Source: Streptomyces sp. STR69
GTDB taxonomy: Bacteria > Actinomycetota > Actinomycetes > Streptomycetales > Streptomycetaceae
Assembly (NCBI RefSeq): GCF_024519455.1
Contig: NZ_JALJRY010000005.1
Location: 1-64,000, forward strand
DNA: 64,000 nucleotides
Direction: 5' to 3'
In this document: piece after piece, positions 45,063 to 53,201 of the stretch
Numbering within the stretch: the stretch's first letter is position 1
How the letters are laid out: each line of letters begins with the position of its first letter
Made by a program: the position numbers and the translations under genes
The notes under the pieces: model-generated
What the model was told of the DNA's origin: nothing
The model's database searches: none
The model's input: the letters and a program-made list of their open reading frames with translations, nothing else

Positions 45063-45199
45063 GCGCGGCGGGTGAGCGGCTCCAGGGCACCGCCCGCCGG
45101 GCGGCCCTGGCCCTCCCCGACGTCAGCCACGGCTACCCCTTCACCCCGGGACTCGACGTGTACAAGGTCGCGGGGAAAGTCCAACGCTTATACAGCTGA
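45059..45199 (+). pseudogene. truncated second YjbR gene
   Basis: From GTG at 45059: AAGERLQGTARRAALALPDV then HGYPFTPGLDVYKVAGKV, the first third of a YjbR protein. Then the sequence changes abruptly (QRLYS, stop). The junction at about 45180 begins CTTATACAGCTGAGTTGTCC. From 45200 to 45417 I see no gene, and this stretch may be the remnant of the element that cut the gene. Confidence 0.6.
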
Positions 45200-45417
45200 G
45201 TTGTCCCACGAACGGGGCGGTGACGGGCGTCGGCTGGTGGTTCGTAACGGCTACCACCAGCTCAGAGAGGTCACCACCTCGGCCCGGAGCAGCCCAGGTC
45301 AAGGCGCGGCCCTGGCGGACCGTCACGAACCGGATACCCGGCGACTACCCCAAAGCCCTGGGTCAGGGCCAGTGGCACCGAAACAGCCCGGTTCCCAGGC
45401 GCAGGGCAGCGATACGT

Positions 45418-45993
45418 CTATCCGGAACGGGAGGCGGCGGCAGACCTCCGGGCCTGGGCGGGGCAGGTCGCGTCGCGCCCTTCGGCGCTCCAAGGTCTCT
45501 TGGCGCCTCTCGCGGTGGCCTTGATGACCACCTCCACCGATACGACGTCCGGGTCTTCGGCGTGGCGGGCGCCGGCGGCCGTGCAGACCACCTGGGCGAG
45601 GGCATCTCCGAACAGTGGTTTGACAGTGGCGGGGAAATCCGCCGGGTCGTCGAAGCGCAGCTCGATCGACACCTTGGCGCCATCGGTCCGGACCGTCGGA
45701 TCCTTCTTCAGCTTCCGCAGCAGGCTGCCCATGCCCACGCTCAGTTCGGATCTGGTCGGGCCCTGGAACAACAGTCGTACGGCCGCTTCGACGCTGGGCC
45801 GCTGGGGGATCCTGCGGGGGGCCGCGACCAGGCCGCCCTTGCCCGTGAAGTAGAGCGTGATGGTCGACCGGATACCGGTGGCGGGTTCCCCCGAGCCCAC
45901 CACACCGGTCGTGGGGATGCCGCAGGCGCCGAGCAGGAGCGCCCCCGCGAGAAGAAGCAGCGCGGGCCGGACGGCCCGGTGGACAGGGCTCAC
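45418..45993 (-). CDS. GerMN-domain lipoprotein
   Basis: A 191-residue exported lipoprotein: signal ALLLLAGALLLGACG with the lipobox LGAC. A GerMN (sporulation/spore germination) domain follows: STITLYFTGKGGLVAAPRRI, VEAAVRLLFQGPTRSEL. The last 20 residues are Arg/Ala-rich and may be extended by frame drift near 45480. GTG at 45993 overlaps the kinase stop. In S. coelicolor a similar lipoprotein gene (SCO4905) lies next to afsQ1/afsQ2. Such lipoproteins may tune the kinase at the membrane surface (inference). Confidence 0.78.
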   Translation of the reverse strand: MSPVHRAVRPALLLLAGALLLGACGIPTTGVVGSGEPATGIRSTITLYFTGKGGLVAAPRRIPQRPSVEAAVRLLFQGPTRSELSVGMGSLLRKLKKDPTVRTDGAKVSIELRFDDPADFPATVKPLFGDALAQVVCTAAGARHAEDPDVVSVEVVIKATARGAKRPWSAEGRDATCPAQARRSAAASRSG

Positions 45994-47492
45994 GGATGGC
46001 TCCCCTCGGCCGGTTCGGCGGGTACTGGTGGTGGCTCGTCCTGTCGCAGCGGGAGCTCTACGGTGAAGACGGCGCCGCCGTGCGCACCGTTCGCCGCCTG
46101 GATGGTGCCGCCGTGCAGGTGGACGTTCTCCGCGGTGATGGCGAGTCCGAGGCCGCTGCCCTCGGTCCTGGTGCGGGCCGTGTCCGATTTGTAGAAGCGG
46201 TCGAAGACGTGGGGCAGGACGCTTTCGGGGATGCCCGGTCCGCTGTCCAGCACTTCGATGACCGCCCGCCGCCCGTCGTCGGGGTGTTCCCACTCGAAGA
46301 GGTGCAACCGTACGGGGCGTCCGCCGTGGCGGAGGGCGTTCCCGACCAGGTTGGCGACGATCACGTCGAGGCGGCGCGGGTCGAGGCTGCCGCGGAGTGT
46401 GCCCGGCGGTGGAAGCCGTGCCTCGACCGTCTCCAGCCAGGCGCGGGAGGCGAGGGTGCGCCGGACGGAGTCCGCGAGGTCGATCTCGTCCAGGTGCAGA
46501 CTGGCCGCGCCCGCGTCGAAGCGGGACATCTCCATGAGGTCCTCCACCAGGCGGGCCAGCTTGACGGTTTCCTCGCTGATGAGCCGTACGGCGGTGGCGG
46601 TGTCGGGGTCGAGATGGACCGCGTCCTCGTCGAGGATGTCGGTGACCGCGGACATGGCGGCCAGCGGGGTGCGCAGTTCGTGGGAGACGTCGGCGGCGAA
46701 GCGGCGGGCGCGTGCCTCCATGCGGCGCAGTTCTGCGACCGACTCCTCCAGCGCGGCGGCGGTCTCGTTGAAGGTGTGGGAGAGGTCGGCGAGTTCGTCG
46801 GAGCCGTTGACGGCGAGCCGGGTGTCGAGGTGGCCCTCGGCGATGCTACGGGTGGCCCGGCGCAGCTCGCGTACCGGCCGCAGTACGCCACGGGCGGCCA
46901 GCAGTGCGAGCAGGACGGCCAAGATCAGCGCAGGCACCGTGGCGCGCTCGACGGCGGGGACCAGGGCCTGGACGTAGGCCTGTTCGGTGGTCTGCGGCAC
47001 CGTCAGGAAGACGTCGAGCCCGGACGGGTCGGACGTCGGCCGCTCCGCGGAGCCGAAGGTGACCGGCACGCCGACGACGAGTGCGGGGCTGCCGTGTGTC
47101 GTCACCCGCTGGAAGACGGTGTTCTCGCCGGAGGCCACGGCCTTGCGCAGGTCGGGCGTCAGCTGCTCGAACGGGTCCTGCGGTGAGGAGGTGGCGCTCA
47201 GGCCGCCGTAAGTGGCCAGCACGCGCCAGTTCTTCAACGGTTCGGAGCGCGCCAACTGCTGTGCGAACAGGTTCAGTTGGTTCTGGTCCGGGGGAAAGTC
47301 GAGGTCGGCGGCGAGGGTGTCGACATGGTCGCGGAACTGCCCGATCACCCCGTCCTGGCTCTGCTGGAGCACCCCCGTACGAGCTTCCCGGAACGTCAGG
47401 GCGCCGGTCGTCAGGGTGGAGACGCAGGCGACCAGCACGAAGGCCACCAGCAGCCGGCCGCGCAGGCCGCGCAGCGGCGGGGGCGCCTTCAC
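45990..47492 (-). CDS. AfsQ2-like sensor histidine kinase
   Basis: A 500-residue membrane kinase. Membrane segments at about 12-32 and 185-205 enclose a 150-residue external sensor. HAMP follows to about 255, then HisKA with DVSHELRTP (His271), and the ATPase domain (LVGNALRHGG, DSGPGIP, GSGLGLAI). GTG at 47492 overlaps the regulator stop by 4 nt. Order regulator-kinase-lipoprotein is as in the AfsQ1/Q2 locus, known for controlling secondary metabolism on nitrogen imbalance. The signal here is unknown. Confidence 0.88.
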   Translation of the reverse strand: MKAPPPLRGLRGRLLVAFVLVACVSTLTTGALTFREARTGVLQQSQDGVIGQFRDHVDTLAADLDFPPDQNQLNLFAQQLARSEPLKNWRVLATYGGLSATSSPQDPFEQLTPDLRKAVASGENTVFQRVTTHGSPALVVGVPVTFGSAERPTSDPSGLDVFLTVPQTTEQAYVQALVPAVERATVPALILAVLLALLAARGVLRPVRELRRATRSIAEGHLDTRLAVNGSDELADLSHTFNETAAALEESVAELRRMEARARRFAADVSHELRTPLAAMSAVTDILDEDAVHLDPDTATAVRLISEETVKLARLVEDLMEMSRFDAGAASLHLDEIDLADSVRRTLASRAWLETVEARLPPPGTLRGSLDPRRLDVIVANLVGNALRHGGRPVRLHLFEWEHPDDGRRAVIEVLDSGPGIPESVLPHVFDRFYKSDTARTRTEGSGLGLAITAENVHLHGGTIQAANGAHGGAVFTVELPLRQDEPPPVPAEPAEGSHP

Positions 47493-48181
47493 CGTGATCT
47501 GAACTGATAGCCGAAGCCGCGCACGGTCTGTATATAGCGCGGCTGTCCCGGAGGCTCACCCATCTTGGTGCGCAGCCGTTTGACGCAAGCGTCCACCAGC
47601 CGTGAGTCACCGTGGTAGCTGTGCTCCCAGACGGCTTCCAGCAGTTGCTGCCGGCTGAACACCTGACCGGGCGAGGCGGAGAGGGTCAGCAGGAGCCGTA
47701 GTTCGGAGGGAGCGAGGGCGACCGGTGCGCCTTGGTGGGTGACGGTCAACGCGGCCCGGTCGATGGTCAGTTCTCCATGGGTTTCCGTCTTCGGCGTGGT
47801 TCCGTCGGAGGGTGTGCCGCCGACCCGTCGAAGGACGGCACGGATACGGGCTTCGAGCACGCGGGCCTGGACGGGCTTGACGACGTAGTCGTCGGCTCCC
47901 GCTTCGAGTCCGACCACGATGTCGATGTCGTCGCCCCGGGCGGTCGCCATGATGATCGGAACCTGGTCGTCGGCCCCGCGGATGCGGCGGCACACGTCGA
48001 GCCCGGACAGGCCGGGCAGCATCAGATCGAGGACGACGACGTCCGGCCGGAACGACCGCAGCTGTTCCAGCCCGTCCTCACCCGTCCCGGCGGCGGCGAC
48101 GTCGTGCCCCTGGCGGCGCAGCGCGAGTTGGACACCCTCACGAACAGCGCGGTCGTCTTCGATGAGCAGGACACGTGGCAT
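47489..48181 (-). CDS. AfsQ1-like OmpR-family response regulator
   Basis: A 230-residue protein. Receiver: acidic EDD at 8-10, Asp52 (VVVLDLMLPG), Lys in VVKPVQ. Winged helix with LAPSELRLLLTLSASPGQVF and DSRLVDACVKRLRTKMG. The segment GLEAGADDYVVKPVQ, then VLEARIRAVLRR, is typical of AfsQ1. ATG at 48181. The divergent exporter operon starts 169 bp away and is the obvious candidate target. Confidence 0.9.
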   Translation of the reverse strand: MPRVLLIEDDRAVREGVQLALRRQGHDVAAAGTGEDGLEQLRSFRPDVVVLDLMLPGLSGLDVCRRIRGADDQVPIIMATARGDDIDIVVGLEAGADDYVVKPVQARVLEARIRAVLRRVGGTPSDGTTPKTETHGELTIDRAALTVTHQGAPVALAPSELRLLLTLSASPGQVFSRQQLLEAVWEHSYHGDSRLVDACVKRLRTKMGEPPGQPRYIQTVRGFGYQFRSR

Positions 48182-48349
48182 GTGCTCAGTATCCGTACAA
48201 CACCAGGCCAGGCCGGTGCTGTTACCGGACGATCACATACTCGCGGGCGGGTGGGCGGACCCGGCGTCCTGTCGCCGCCCATCGGCTGTTGCCGTTTGAT
48301 CACACTCCGGGCCAGTTCCCATCACACCGCGGGTCCAGCCTCATCCACC

Positions 48350-49324
48350 ATGAACGCACACAAGAGCATGCCGAAGAGGGTCCGCGTTTCCGTGGCGACC
48401 GCCCTGGCGATCGGCCTGCTGCCGGTCCTGGCCGCCTGCGGCGGTTCGAGCGACAAGACCGGCGCGAGCTCCGACTCCACGGCCGGCGGAGCGAACGCGG
48501 CGAACGACAGTACGACGAACGCCGACGGGGCGGTGCAGCTCACCGTCCCGGACGGCGCGGACGCCGAGACCAAGAAGACGTATATCCAGCAGAACACCCT
48601 CGCGGCCTGCATGAAGAAGCAGGGCTTCACCTACACACCGCACGTGGTGACGGCGAGCGGCGACGACTCCTTCGCCGGGCTGGACGCGGAGGACTACGTG
48701 GCGGCGAAGAAGTCCCGGGAGAAGTACGGGTTCGGCAACTACGCCGCCGCCGTCTACCCCGACGACCCCAATGCCCCCTTCAGCAACCCCGGAGGGAAGG
48801 CGGGAGAAAAGCGGACCGACGCCGTCGCCGACGACGACGAGAAGGGTCTCACCCCCGCCCAGCAGAAGGCGTACCAGGAGGCGCTGGCGGGCCCCCAGGC
48901 CAAGTCCAAGGCGGACGAGAAGATCGGCGGCTGCGAACTCAAGGCGTCGATAGCCGTGAACGGACACGCGCTGAGCGCCGCCGAGGAGAAGAAGGCGGAG
49001 AACGCCAAGGCGGAGGCGAACCGCGCGAACGGTCTCGAGCTCAACGGCGACGCCCAACTGGTGCAGCTCGCCCAGGGGTACGCCACCTGCCTGAAGGCAC
49101 AGGGCATCCCGGTCAGCACCACCCAGCCGACCGGTATGTCCGACATGGTGCGGATGGAGCAGAAGGTGCCGGAGAACCACTTCAGCATGTCCAAGGCGGA
49201 GGCGCTGCCGCTGCTCACCAAGGAGATCGACCTCTCCCTGAAGGACCTGGAATGCGGCAAGAAGTTCCGGGCCGCGTACTTCCCCAAGGAGAAGGCCCAC
49301 CCGTACTACGGCGACAACGCATGA
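48350..49324 (+). CDS. exported lipoprotein, first gene of the exporter operon
   Basis: A 324-residue lipoprotein: signal TALAIGLLPVLAACG with lipobox LAAC. The mature part begins with a Ser/Thr/Ala linker and then holds four cysteines spread over the protein (AACMKKQGF, GGCELKAS, ATCLKAQGI, LECGKKF) and Lys/Glu-rich helices. I do not know a named family. It overlaps the next gene in ATGA, so its product is made with the adaptor and is probably an extracytoplasmic partner of the transporter. Confidence 0.75.
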   Translation: MNAHKSMPKRVRVSVATALAIGLLPVLAACGGSSDKTGASSDSTAGGANAANDSTTNADGAVQLTVPDGADAETKKTYIQQNTLAACMKKQGFTYTPHVVTASGDDSFAGLDAEDYVAAKKSREKYGFGNYAAAVYPDDPNAPFSNPGGKAGEKRTDAVADDDEKGLTPAQQKAYQEALAGPQAKSKADEKIGGCELKASIAVNGHALSAAEEKKAENAKAEANRANGLELNGDAQLVQLAQGYATCLKAQGIPVSTTQPTGMSDMVRMEQKVPENHFSMSKAEALPLLTKEIDLSLKDLECGKKFRAAYFPKEKAHPYYGDNA

Positions 49325-50811
49325 GCCGGTTCAGCAGCCGCAAGCACCTGGGCGCGCTGGTCGGCGCGGTGGTTCTGGTCGGCGCGGGCGGCTGGATCGC
49401 CGGTACGCAGGTGCGCTCGCCCGCCGACGCCGCCGCCGCGCACACCGCGCCGAAGGCCGGCCCGGTGACCGTGGCCGTCCAGCGGCAGTCCCTTACCGCG
49501 ACCGTGGTGGCGTCGGGGTCCGTCGAGTTCGCCTCGCCGCGCCCGCTCGCGCTGGCCGGCGCGGTCGGCACCGGAGCGTCCGCGACCGCCGGCGGCGAGG
49601 GCGCGGAGCAGCGGATCACCAAGGCACCGGTCGCCGGTACCAAGGTCAAGGAGGGCGACGTACTGATGGCGGTCAACGGCCGTCCGGTGCTCGCGCTGAG
49701 CGGAACCGTGCCGATGTACCGGGCGCTGGGCCCAGGTGCCTCCGGCGACGATGTGAAGCAGCTCCAGAAAGCGTTGCACCGGCTCGGATTCTTTTCCGGA
49801 TCGATCAGCGGCAACTACGGCCAGGGCACCGCGGCGGCGGTCACCAGCTGGTACTCGAGCAAGGGGTACGAGGCCCAGAAGCCCAGCGCGGACGACGAGC
49901 AGCAACTGGGCCAGCTGCAGCAGGCGGTGTCCGCCGCCCAGCAGACGCTGCTCACGACCAACAGCGCGAGCAGCAGCAGCGGCGACGAAACGGAGACAGG
50001 GACAGCGGCGGGGACGGAAGCGGGCGCGAGCGGCAGTACGAGCTCGCCGAACCCGCAGTCCAGCACCGACGCACAGATCCACCAACTGCAGCTCGAATCC
50101 GCGAAGAAGGCGCTGAACATGGCGAACGCCGCGCTCAGCACCTTCCAGGCCTCCTACGGGACGAAGGTCCCGGCCGGCGAGGTCGTCTTCTTCCCGAAGC
50201 TGCCCGTACGGCTGAACAAGGTGACGGTGAAGACGGGGGACACCGCGTCCGGCCCGATCGGCACCGTGACCAGCTCCGACCTGGAGGTGCAGGCGGTCGT
50301 CCCCGGCGCGGACGCCCAACTGCTGCGGAAGGGCATGGCCGTCGAGCTGACGACGACGGACGGCAAGAAGGCGGCTGGCACGGTGTCGGCGCTCGGCGCC
50401 GACGCCGCGTCCTCGACGACCACGGCGACGGGCTCGGACGGGGACAGCGAGGGATCCACCGGGACGACCTCGGGGGACACCGGGAGCGAATCCGCCGGCA
50501 CCTCCGCCACCGACTCCTCGGCCCCGGTCCAGCTGCGGATCTCCGTACCCAACTCCGGCGAACTGGCCGACGAGGCCGAGGCCGCGGTGAAGGTGACCAT
50601 CAAGATCGGTGCCTCGGACGGCAAGGTGCTGGTCGTACCGCTCGCCGCGATCCGCACCTCGTCCGACGGAAACGTCCGGGTGCAGGTCGAGCGCGGCGGC
50701 AGACTGAGCGACGTCCATGTCACCGTCGGGCTCTCCGCGGCCGGACTCGTCGAGGTGAAGCCGACGGGCGGCACGCTGGAGCAGGGCGACAAGGTGGTGG
50801 TGGGCGAATGA
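49321..50811 (+). CDS. MacA/HlyD-like adaptor with peptidoglycan-binding domain
   Basis: A 496-residue protein anchored by one N-terminal helix (about 9-29). A lipoyl/barrel-sandwich half (TVVASGSVEF; APVAGTKVKEGDVLMAVNG) is followed at 137-183 by a PG_binding_1 domain (GDDVKQLQKALHRLGFFSGS), a Ser/Thr-rich linker, a helical stretch and the second barrel half. It would link the ABC permease to the cell wall instead of an outer membrane, the Gram-positive version of a tripartite exporter. Translationally coupled on both sides. Confidence 0.83.
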   Translation: MSRFSSRKHLGALVGAVVLVGAGGWIAGTQVRSPADAAAAHTAPKAGPVTVAVQRQSLTATVVASGSVEFASPRPLALAGAVGTGASATAGGEGAEQRITKAPVAGTKVKEGDVLMAVNGRPVLALSGTVPMYRALGPGASGDDVKQLQKALHRLGFFSGSISGNYGQGTAAAVTSWYSSKGYEAQKPSADDEQQLGQLQQAVSAAQQTLLTTNSASSSSGDETETGTAAGTEAGASGSTSSPNPQSSTDAQIHQLQLESAKKALNMANAALSTFQASYGTKVPAGEVVFFPKLPVRLNKVTVKTGDTASGPIGTVTSSDLEVQAVVPGADAQLLRKGMAVELTTTDGKKAAGTVSALGADAASSTTTATGSDGDSEGSTGTTSGDTGSESAGTSATDSSAPVQLRISVPNSGELADEAEAAVKVTIKIGASDGKVLVVPLAAIRTSSDGNVRVQVERGGRLSDVHVTVGLSAAGLVEVKPTGGTLEQGDKVVVGE

Positions 50812-51572
50812 CCCCGGGCACCGCCCCAGCCGCCATGGTTCCGACGACCGAGGGTGCCGCACCGGAGGACGACGGCGGTGACCCGGACGCCGTCATCGAA
50901 CTCACCGGTGTGGAGCGGACCTTTGACTCCGAGCCCCCGGTGCACGCGCTGCGCGGTGTGAACCTGACCGTTCGGCGCGGCGAGCACCTCTCGATCGTCG
51001 GCCCTTCCGGCTCGGGGAAGTCGACGCTGCTCAACACGCTGGGCCTGCTCGACCGTCCCACCTCCGGTACCTACCGGCTCGACGGCGTCGAGACCACCGG
51101 GCTCGGCGACCTCGAACGCACCGCGCTGCGCGGCAGTCGTATCGGGTTCGTGTTCCAGTCCTTCCACCTCCTGCCGTACCGCACCGTCGACGAGAACGTC
51201 ATGCTGGCCGAGGCGTACCGCAGGCCACGCCCGGGGCTCGGCCGCGGTACCCGTCTGACCCGCGCCCGGGAGGCGCTGGACCGGGTCGGGCTCGGGCACC
51301 GGTCGGGCTTCAGGCCCGACCGGCTCTCCGGCGGCGAACGCCAACGCGTCGCCATCGCACGGGCGTTGATCAGCGATCCCGCGCTGCTGCTCTGTGACGA
51401 ACCGACCGGCAACCTGGACAGCGAGAACACCCTCTCCGTGCTGGAACTCTTCGACGACCTGTGCGCCCAGGGCATGACCCTGGTGCTCATCACCCACGAC
51501 GAGACGGTCAGCCGCCGCGCGGGCCAGCGGGTCCGCATCACCGACGGCCGCCTCACCCAGGAGCCCGAGTGA
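50808..51572 (+). CDS. MacB/LolD-type ABC transporter ATPase
   Basis: A 254-residue nucleotide-binding protein: Walker A GPSGSGKST at 65-73, Q loop in FVFQSFHLLPYRTV, signature LSGGERQRVAIARAL at 173-187, Walker B ALLLCDEPTGNLD, His in ITHDE. The sequence LPYRTVDENVML is typical of the MacB/FtsE/LolD class, which power mechanotransmission rather than ordinary transport. Overlaps its neighbours in ATGA and GTGA. Confidence 0.93.
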   Translation: MTPGTAPAAMVPTTEGAAPEDDGGDPDAVIELTGVERTFDSEPPVHALRGVNLTVRRGEHLSIVGPSGSGKSTLLNTLGLLDRPTSGTYRLDGVETTGLGDLERTALRGSRIGFVFQSFHLLPYRTVDENVMLAEAYRRPRPGLGRGTRLTRAREALDRVGLGHRSGFRPDRLSGGERQRVAIARALISDPALLLCDEPTGNLDSENTLSVLELFDDLCAQGMTLVLITHDETVSRRAGQRVRITDGRLTQEPE

Positions 51573-52855
51573 AACTCGCGACGAGGGGGCTGACGAGGGC
51601 GGGGACGAGGGCGAAGGCGACACCGGCCGGGACCCGCATCGAACGCCCCTGGATGGACCCCCGGGACCTGTGGACGGAAGCTCTCGCGGGCGTCATGGCC
51701 CGCCCCGTACGGTCCGCCCTGACCACACTCGGCACCGTGCTCGGCATCACCACGCTGGTCATCACCATCGGGGTGGCCTCCACGGCCGGCAACCAGATCG
51801 TCGGCCGGTTCGACGCGCTCACCGCGACCTCGGTGACTGTGACCGTGCCGTCTGTGGCGCCCGGTTCGGACGACGAGCCACTGGTGGACTGGTCGGGGAC
51901 CGACGCCGTCCGGCGGCTGGCCGGCGTGGACTCGGCCGCCGCCCTCGCCGACTCCCCACTGACCAACAGCGTCCAGGTGCGGTCCAACGACGTGAAGGCG
52001 CCCGGCGACGTCTCCGGCCAGACCCTGGCCGTGGTGGCCGCCTCGGCCGGCCTGCCCGCCGGGGTACGCGGTGCGATGACTTCGGGACGGTTCTACGACG
52101 CCGGCGACATCGCCCGGCACGCCCAGGTGGCGGTCCTCGGCGACCAAGCGGCACGGCTGCTTGGCATCAAGCGGGTGGAGGACTCCCCGGCGATCTTCTT
52201 CCGGGGCCAGTCGTACACCGTCATCGGCATCCTCGGCGGCATCAGGCGCGAGCAGCGCCTGTCCACCGCTGTGATGCTCCCGCCCACCACCGCGGCGGAC
52301 CGCCTCGGCCTGGAGGACGTCACCCAGGTACTCATCAACACCGCGCTCGGCGCGGCCCGGCAGGTGGCACGCCAGGCTCCGATCGCCCTGGCCCCCGGGC
52401 AGCAGAACTCCCTCGCCGTGGCGGCGCCGGCCGACCTGTCCAAGGCTCGAAACGGTGTCCAGAACGACGTCAACGGCCTTTTCCTCGTCCTCGGCCTGGT
52501 CTCGCTGGTAGTGGGCGCGATCGGCATCGCCAACGTCACCCTGGTGACGGTGATGGAAAGGGTCGGCGAAATCGGGCTGCGGCGCGCGCTGGGCGCCTCG
52601 CGACGACAGGTGGCCGGCCAGTTCCTCCTGGAGTCGACGACGATCGGCCTGCTCGGCGGCATCGTCGGCGCGGCCCTGGGCATCGCCGTCGTGGTGTGTG
52701 TCGCCGTCTTCAAGGAGTGGACCCCGGTCCTGGACCTGAACCTCGCCCTCGGCGCCCCGCTCGCCGGAGCCCTTGTCGGCCTGCTCGCCGGTCTCTACCC
52801 GTCGCTGCGCGCCGCCCGGATGGAACCGGTGGACGCGCTCCGGGCACCTTCCTAG
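51569..52855 (+). CDS. MacB-type ABC permease
   Basis: A 428-residue permease: one helix near 48-70 (LTTLGTVLGITTLVITIGVA), a 220-residue extracytoplasmic MacB_PCD domain, then three C-terminal helices (LVLGLVSLVVGAIGIANVTL; LLGGIVGAALGIAVVVCV; LVGLLAGLYPSLRAA) around the ERVGEIGLRRALGASRRQV motif. It completes the tripartite system with the adaptor and ATPase. GTG at 51569 overlaps the ATPase stop. Likely substrates are peptides, antibiotics or lipoproteins. Confidence 0.92.
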   Translation: MKLATRGLTRAGTRAKATPAGTRIERPWMDPRDLWTEALAGVMARPVRSALTTLGTVLGITTLVITIGVASTAGNQIVGRFDALTATSVTVTVPSVAPGSDDEPLVDWSGTDAVRRLAGVDSAAALADSPLTNSVQVRSNDVKAPGDVSGQTLAVVAASAGLPAGVRGAMTSGRFYDAGDIARHAQVAVLGDQAARLLGIKRVEDSPAIFFRGQSYTVIGILGGIRREQRLSTAVMLPPTTAADRLGLEDVTQVLINTALGAARQVARQAPIALAPGQQNSLAVAAPADLSKARNGVQNDVNGLFLVLGLVSLVVGAIGIANVTLVTVMERVGEIGLRRALGASRRQVAGQFLLESTTIGLLGGIVGAALGIAVVVCVAVFKEWTPVLDLNLALGAPLAGALVGLLAGLYPSLRAARMEPVDALRAPS

Positions 52856-52954
52856 ACCGGCACCCTCCCCAAGTTTGTCAAAGCCGAATGGCCGAGGCAA
52901 AAAAAGAAACACCGCGTTCAGTTCGAGAAAAAGAAAAGAATGAGGAGAATTTCC

Positions 52955-53101
52955 ATGGCTATCAGCAAGATCATCACCCCCGCGGCGGCTGCCAGGCGCG
53001 CGGCGCAGGCGCGGCAGAACGCAGTCCTGGAGCGTAAGCAGCGGGCGGCCGCCCGGGCCCGCATGCTGCAGGCCGCTCGCCGTCGCCCCATCGGCGGCTG
53101 A
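52955..53101 (+). CDS. 48-residue cationic peptide between two exporters
   Basis: Begins MAISKIITPAAAARRAAQ and ends ARRRPIGG. It has no Cys, almost no Ser/Thr, and more than ten Arg/Lys, and should form one amphipathic helix. TGAGGAG precedes the ATG, in an A-rich leader (52890-52950) that stands out from the GC-rich surroundings. It lies 99 bp after the MacB-like permease and 100 bp before a complete ABC exporter, with a hairpin in between. It is a candidate secreted or membrane-active peptide; a basic nucleic-acid-binding protein is the alternative. I know no homologue. Confidence 0.6.
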   Translation: MAISKIITPAAAARRAAQARQNAVLERKQRAAARARMLQAARRRPIGG

Positions 53102-53115
53102 TGAATTGACACCGG

Positions 53116-53151
53116 AGGGCGGGCCTTCGGCATTGCGCCGGGGCCCGCCCT
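53116..53151 (+). terminator. hairpin after the small peptide gene
   Basis: AGGGCGGGCC and GGCCCGCCCT, perfect 10-base arms around 16 nt. It can end the peptide transcript or let only part of it continue into the exporter gene. Confidence 0.75.
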
Positions 53152-53201
53152 TGATGGTTGCGCGGATTCCGCAGGCAGCGAAATGGAATGAGGGATGAAC
53201 G

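Noticed and set aside
48341..49300. Long - strand frame opposite the lipoprotein gene
   Set aside because: Low-complexity Val/Gly/Arg shadow; the + strand has lipobox, coupling and coherent codon use.
52955..53101. Lanthipeptide or other Cys-based precursor
   Set aside because: The peptide has no Cys and nearly no Ser/Thr, and no modification enzyme is nearby.
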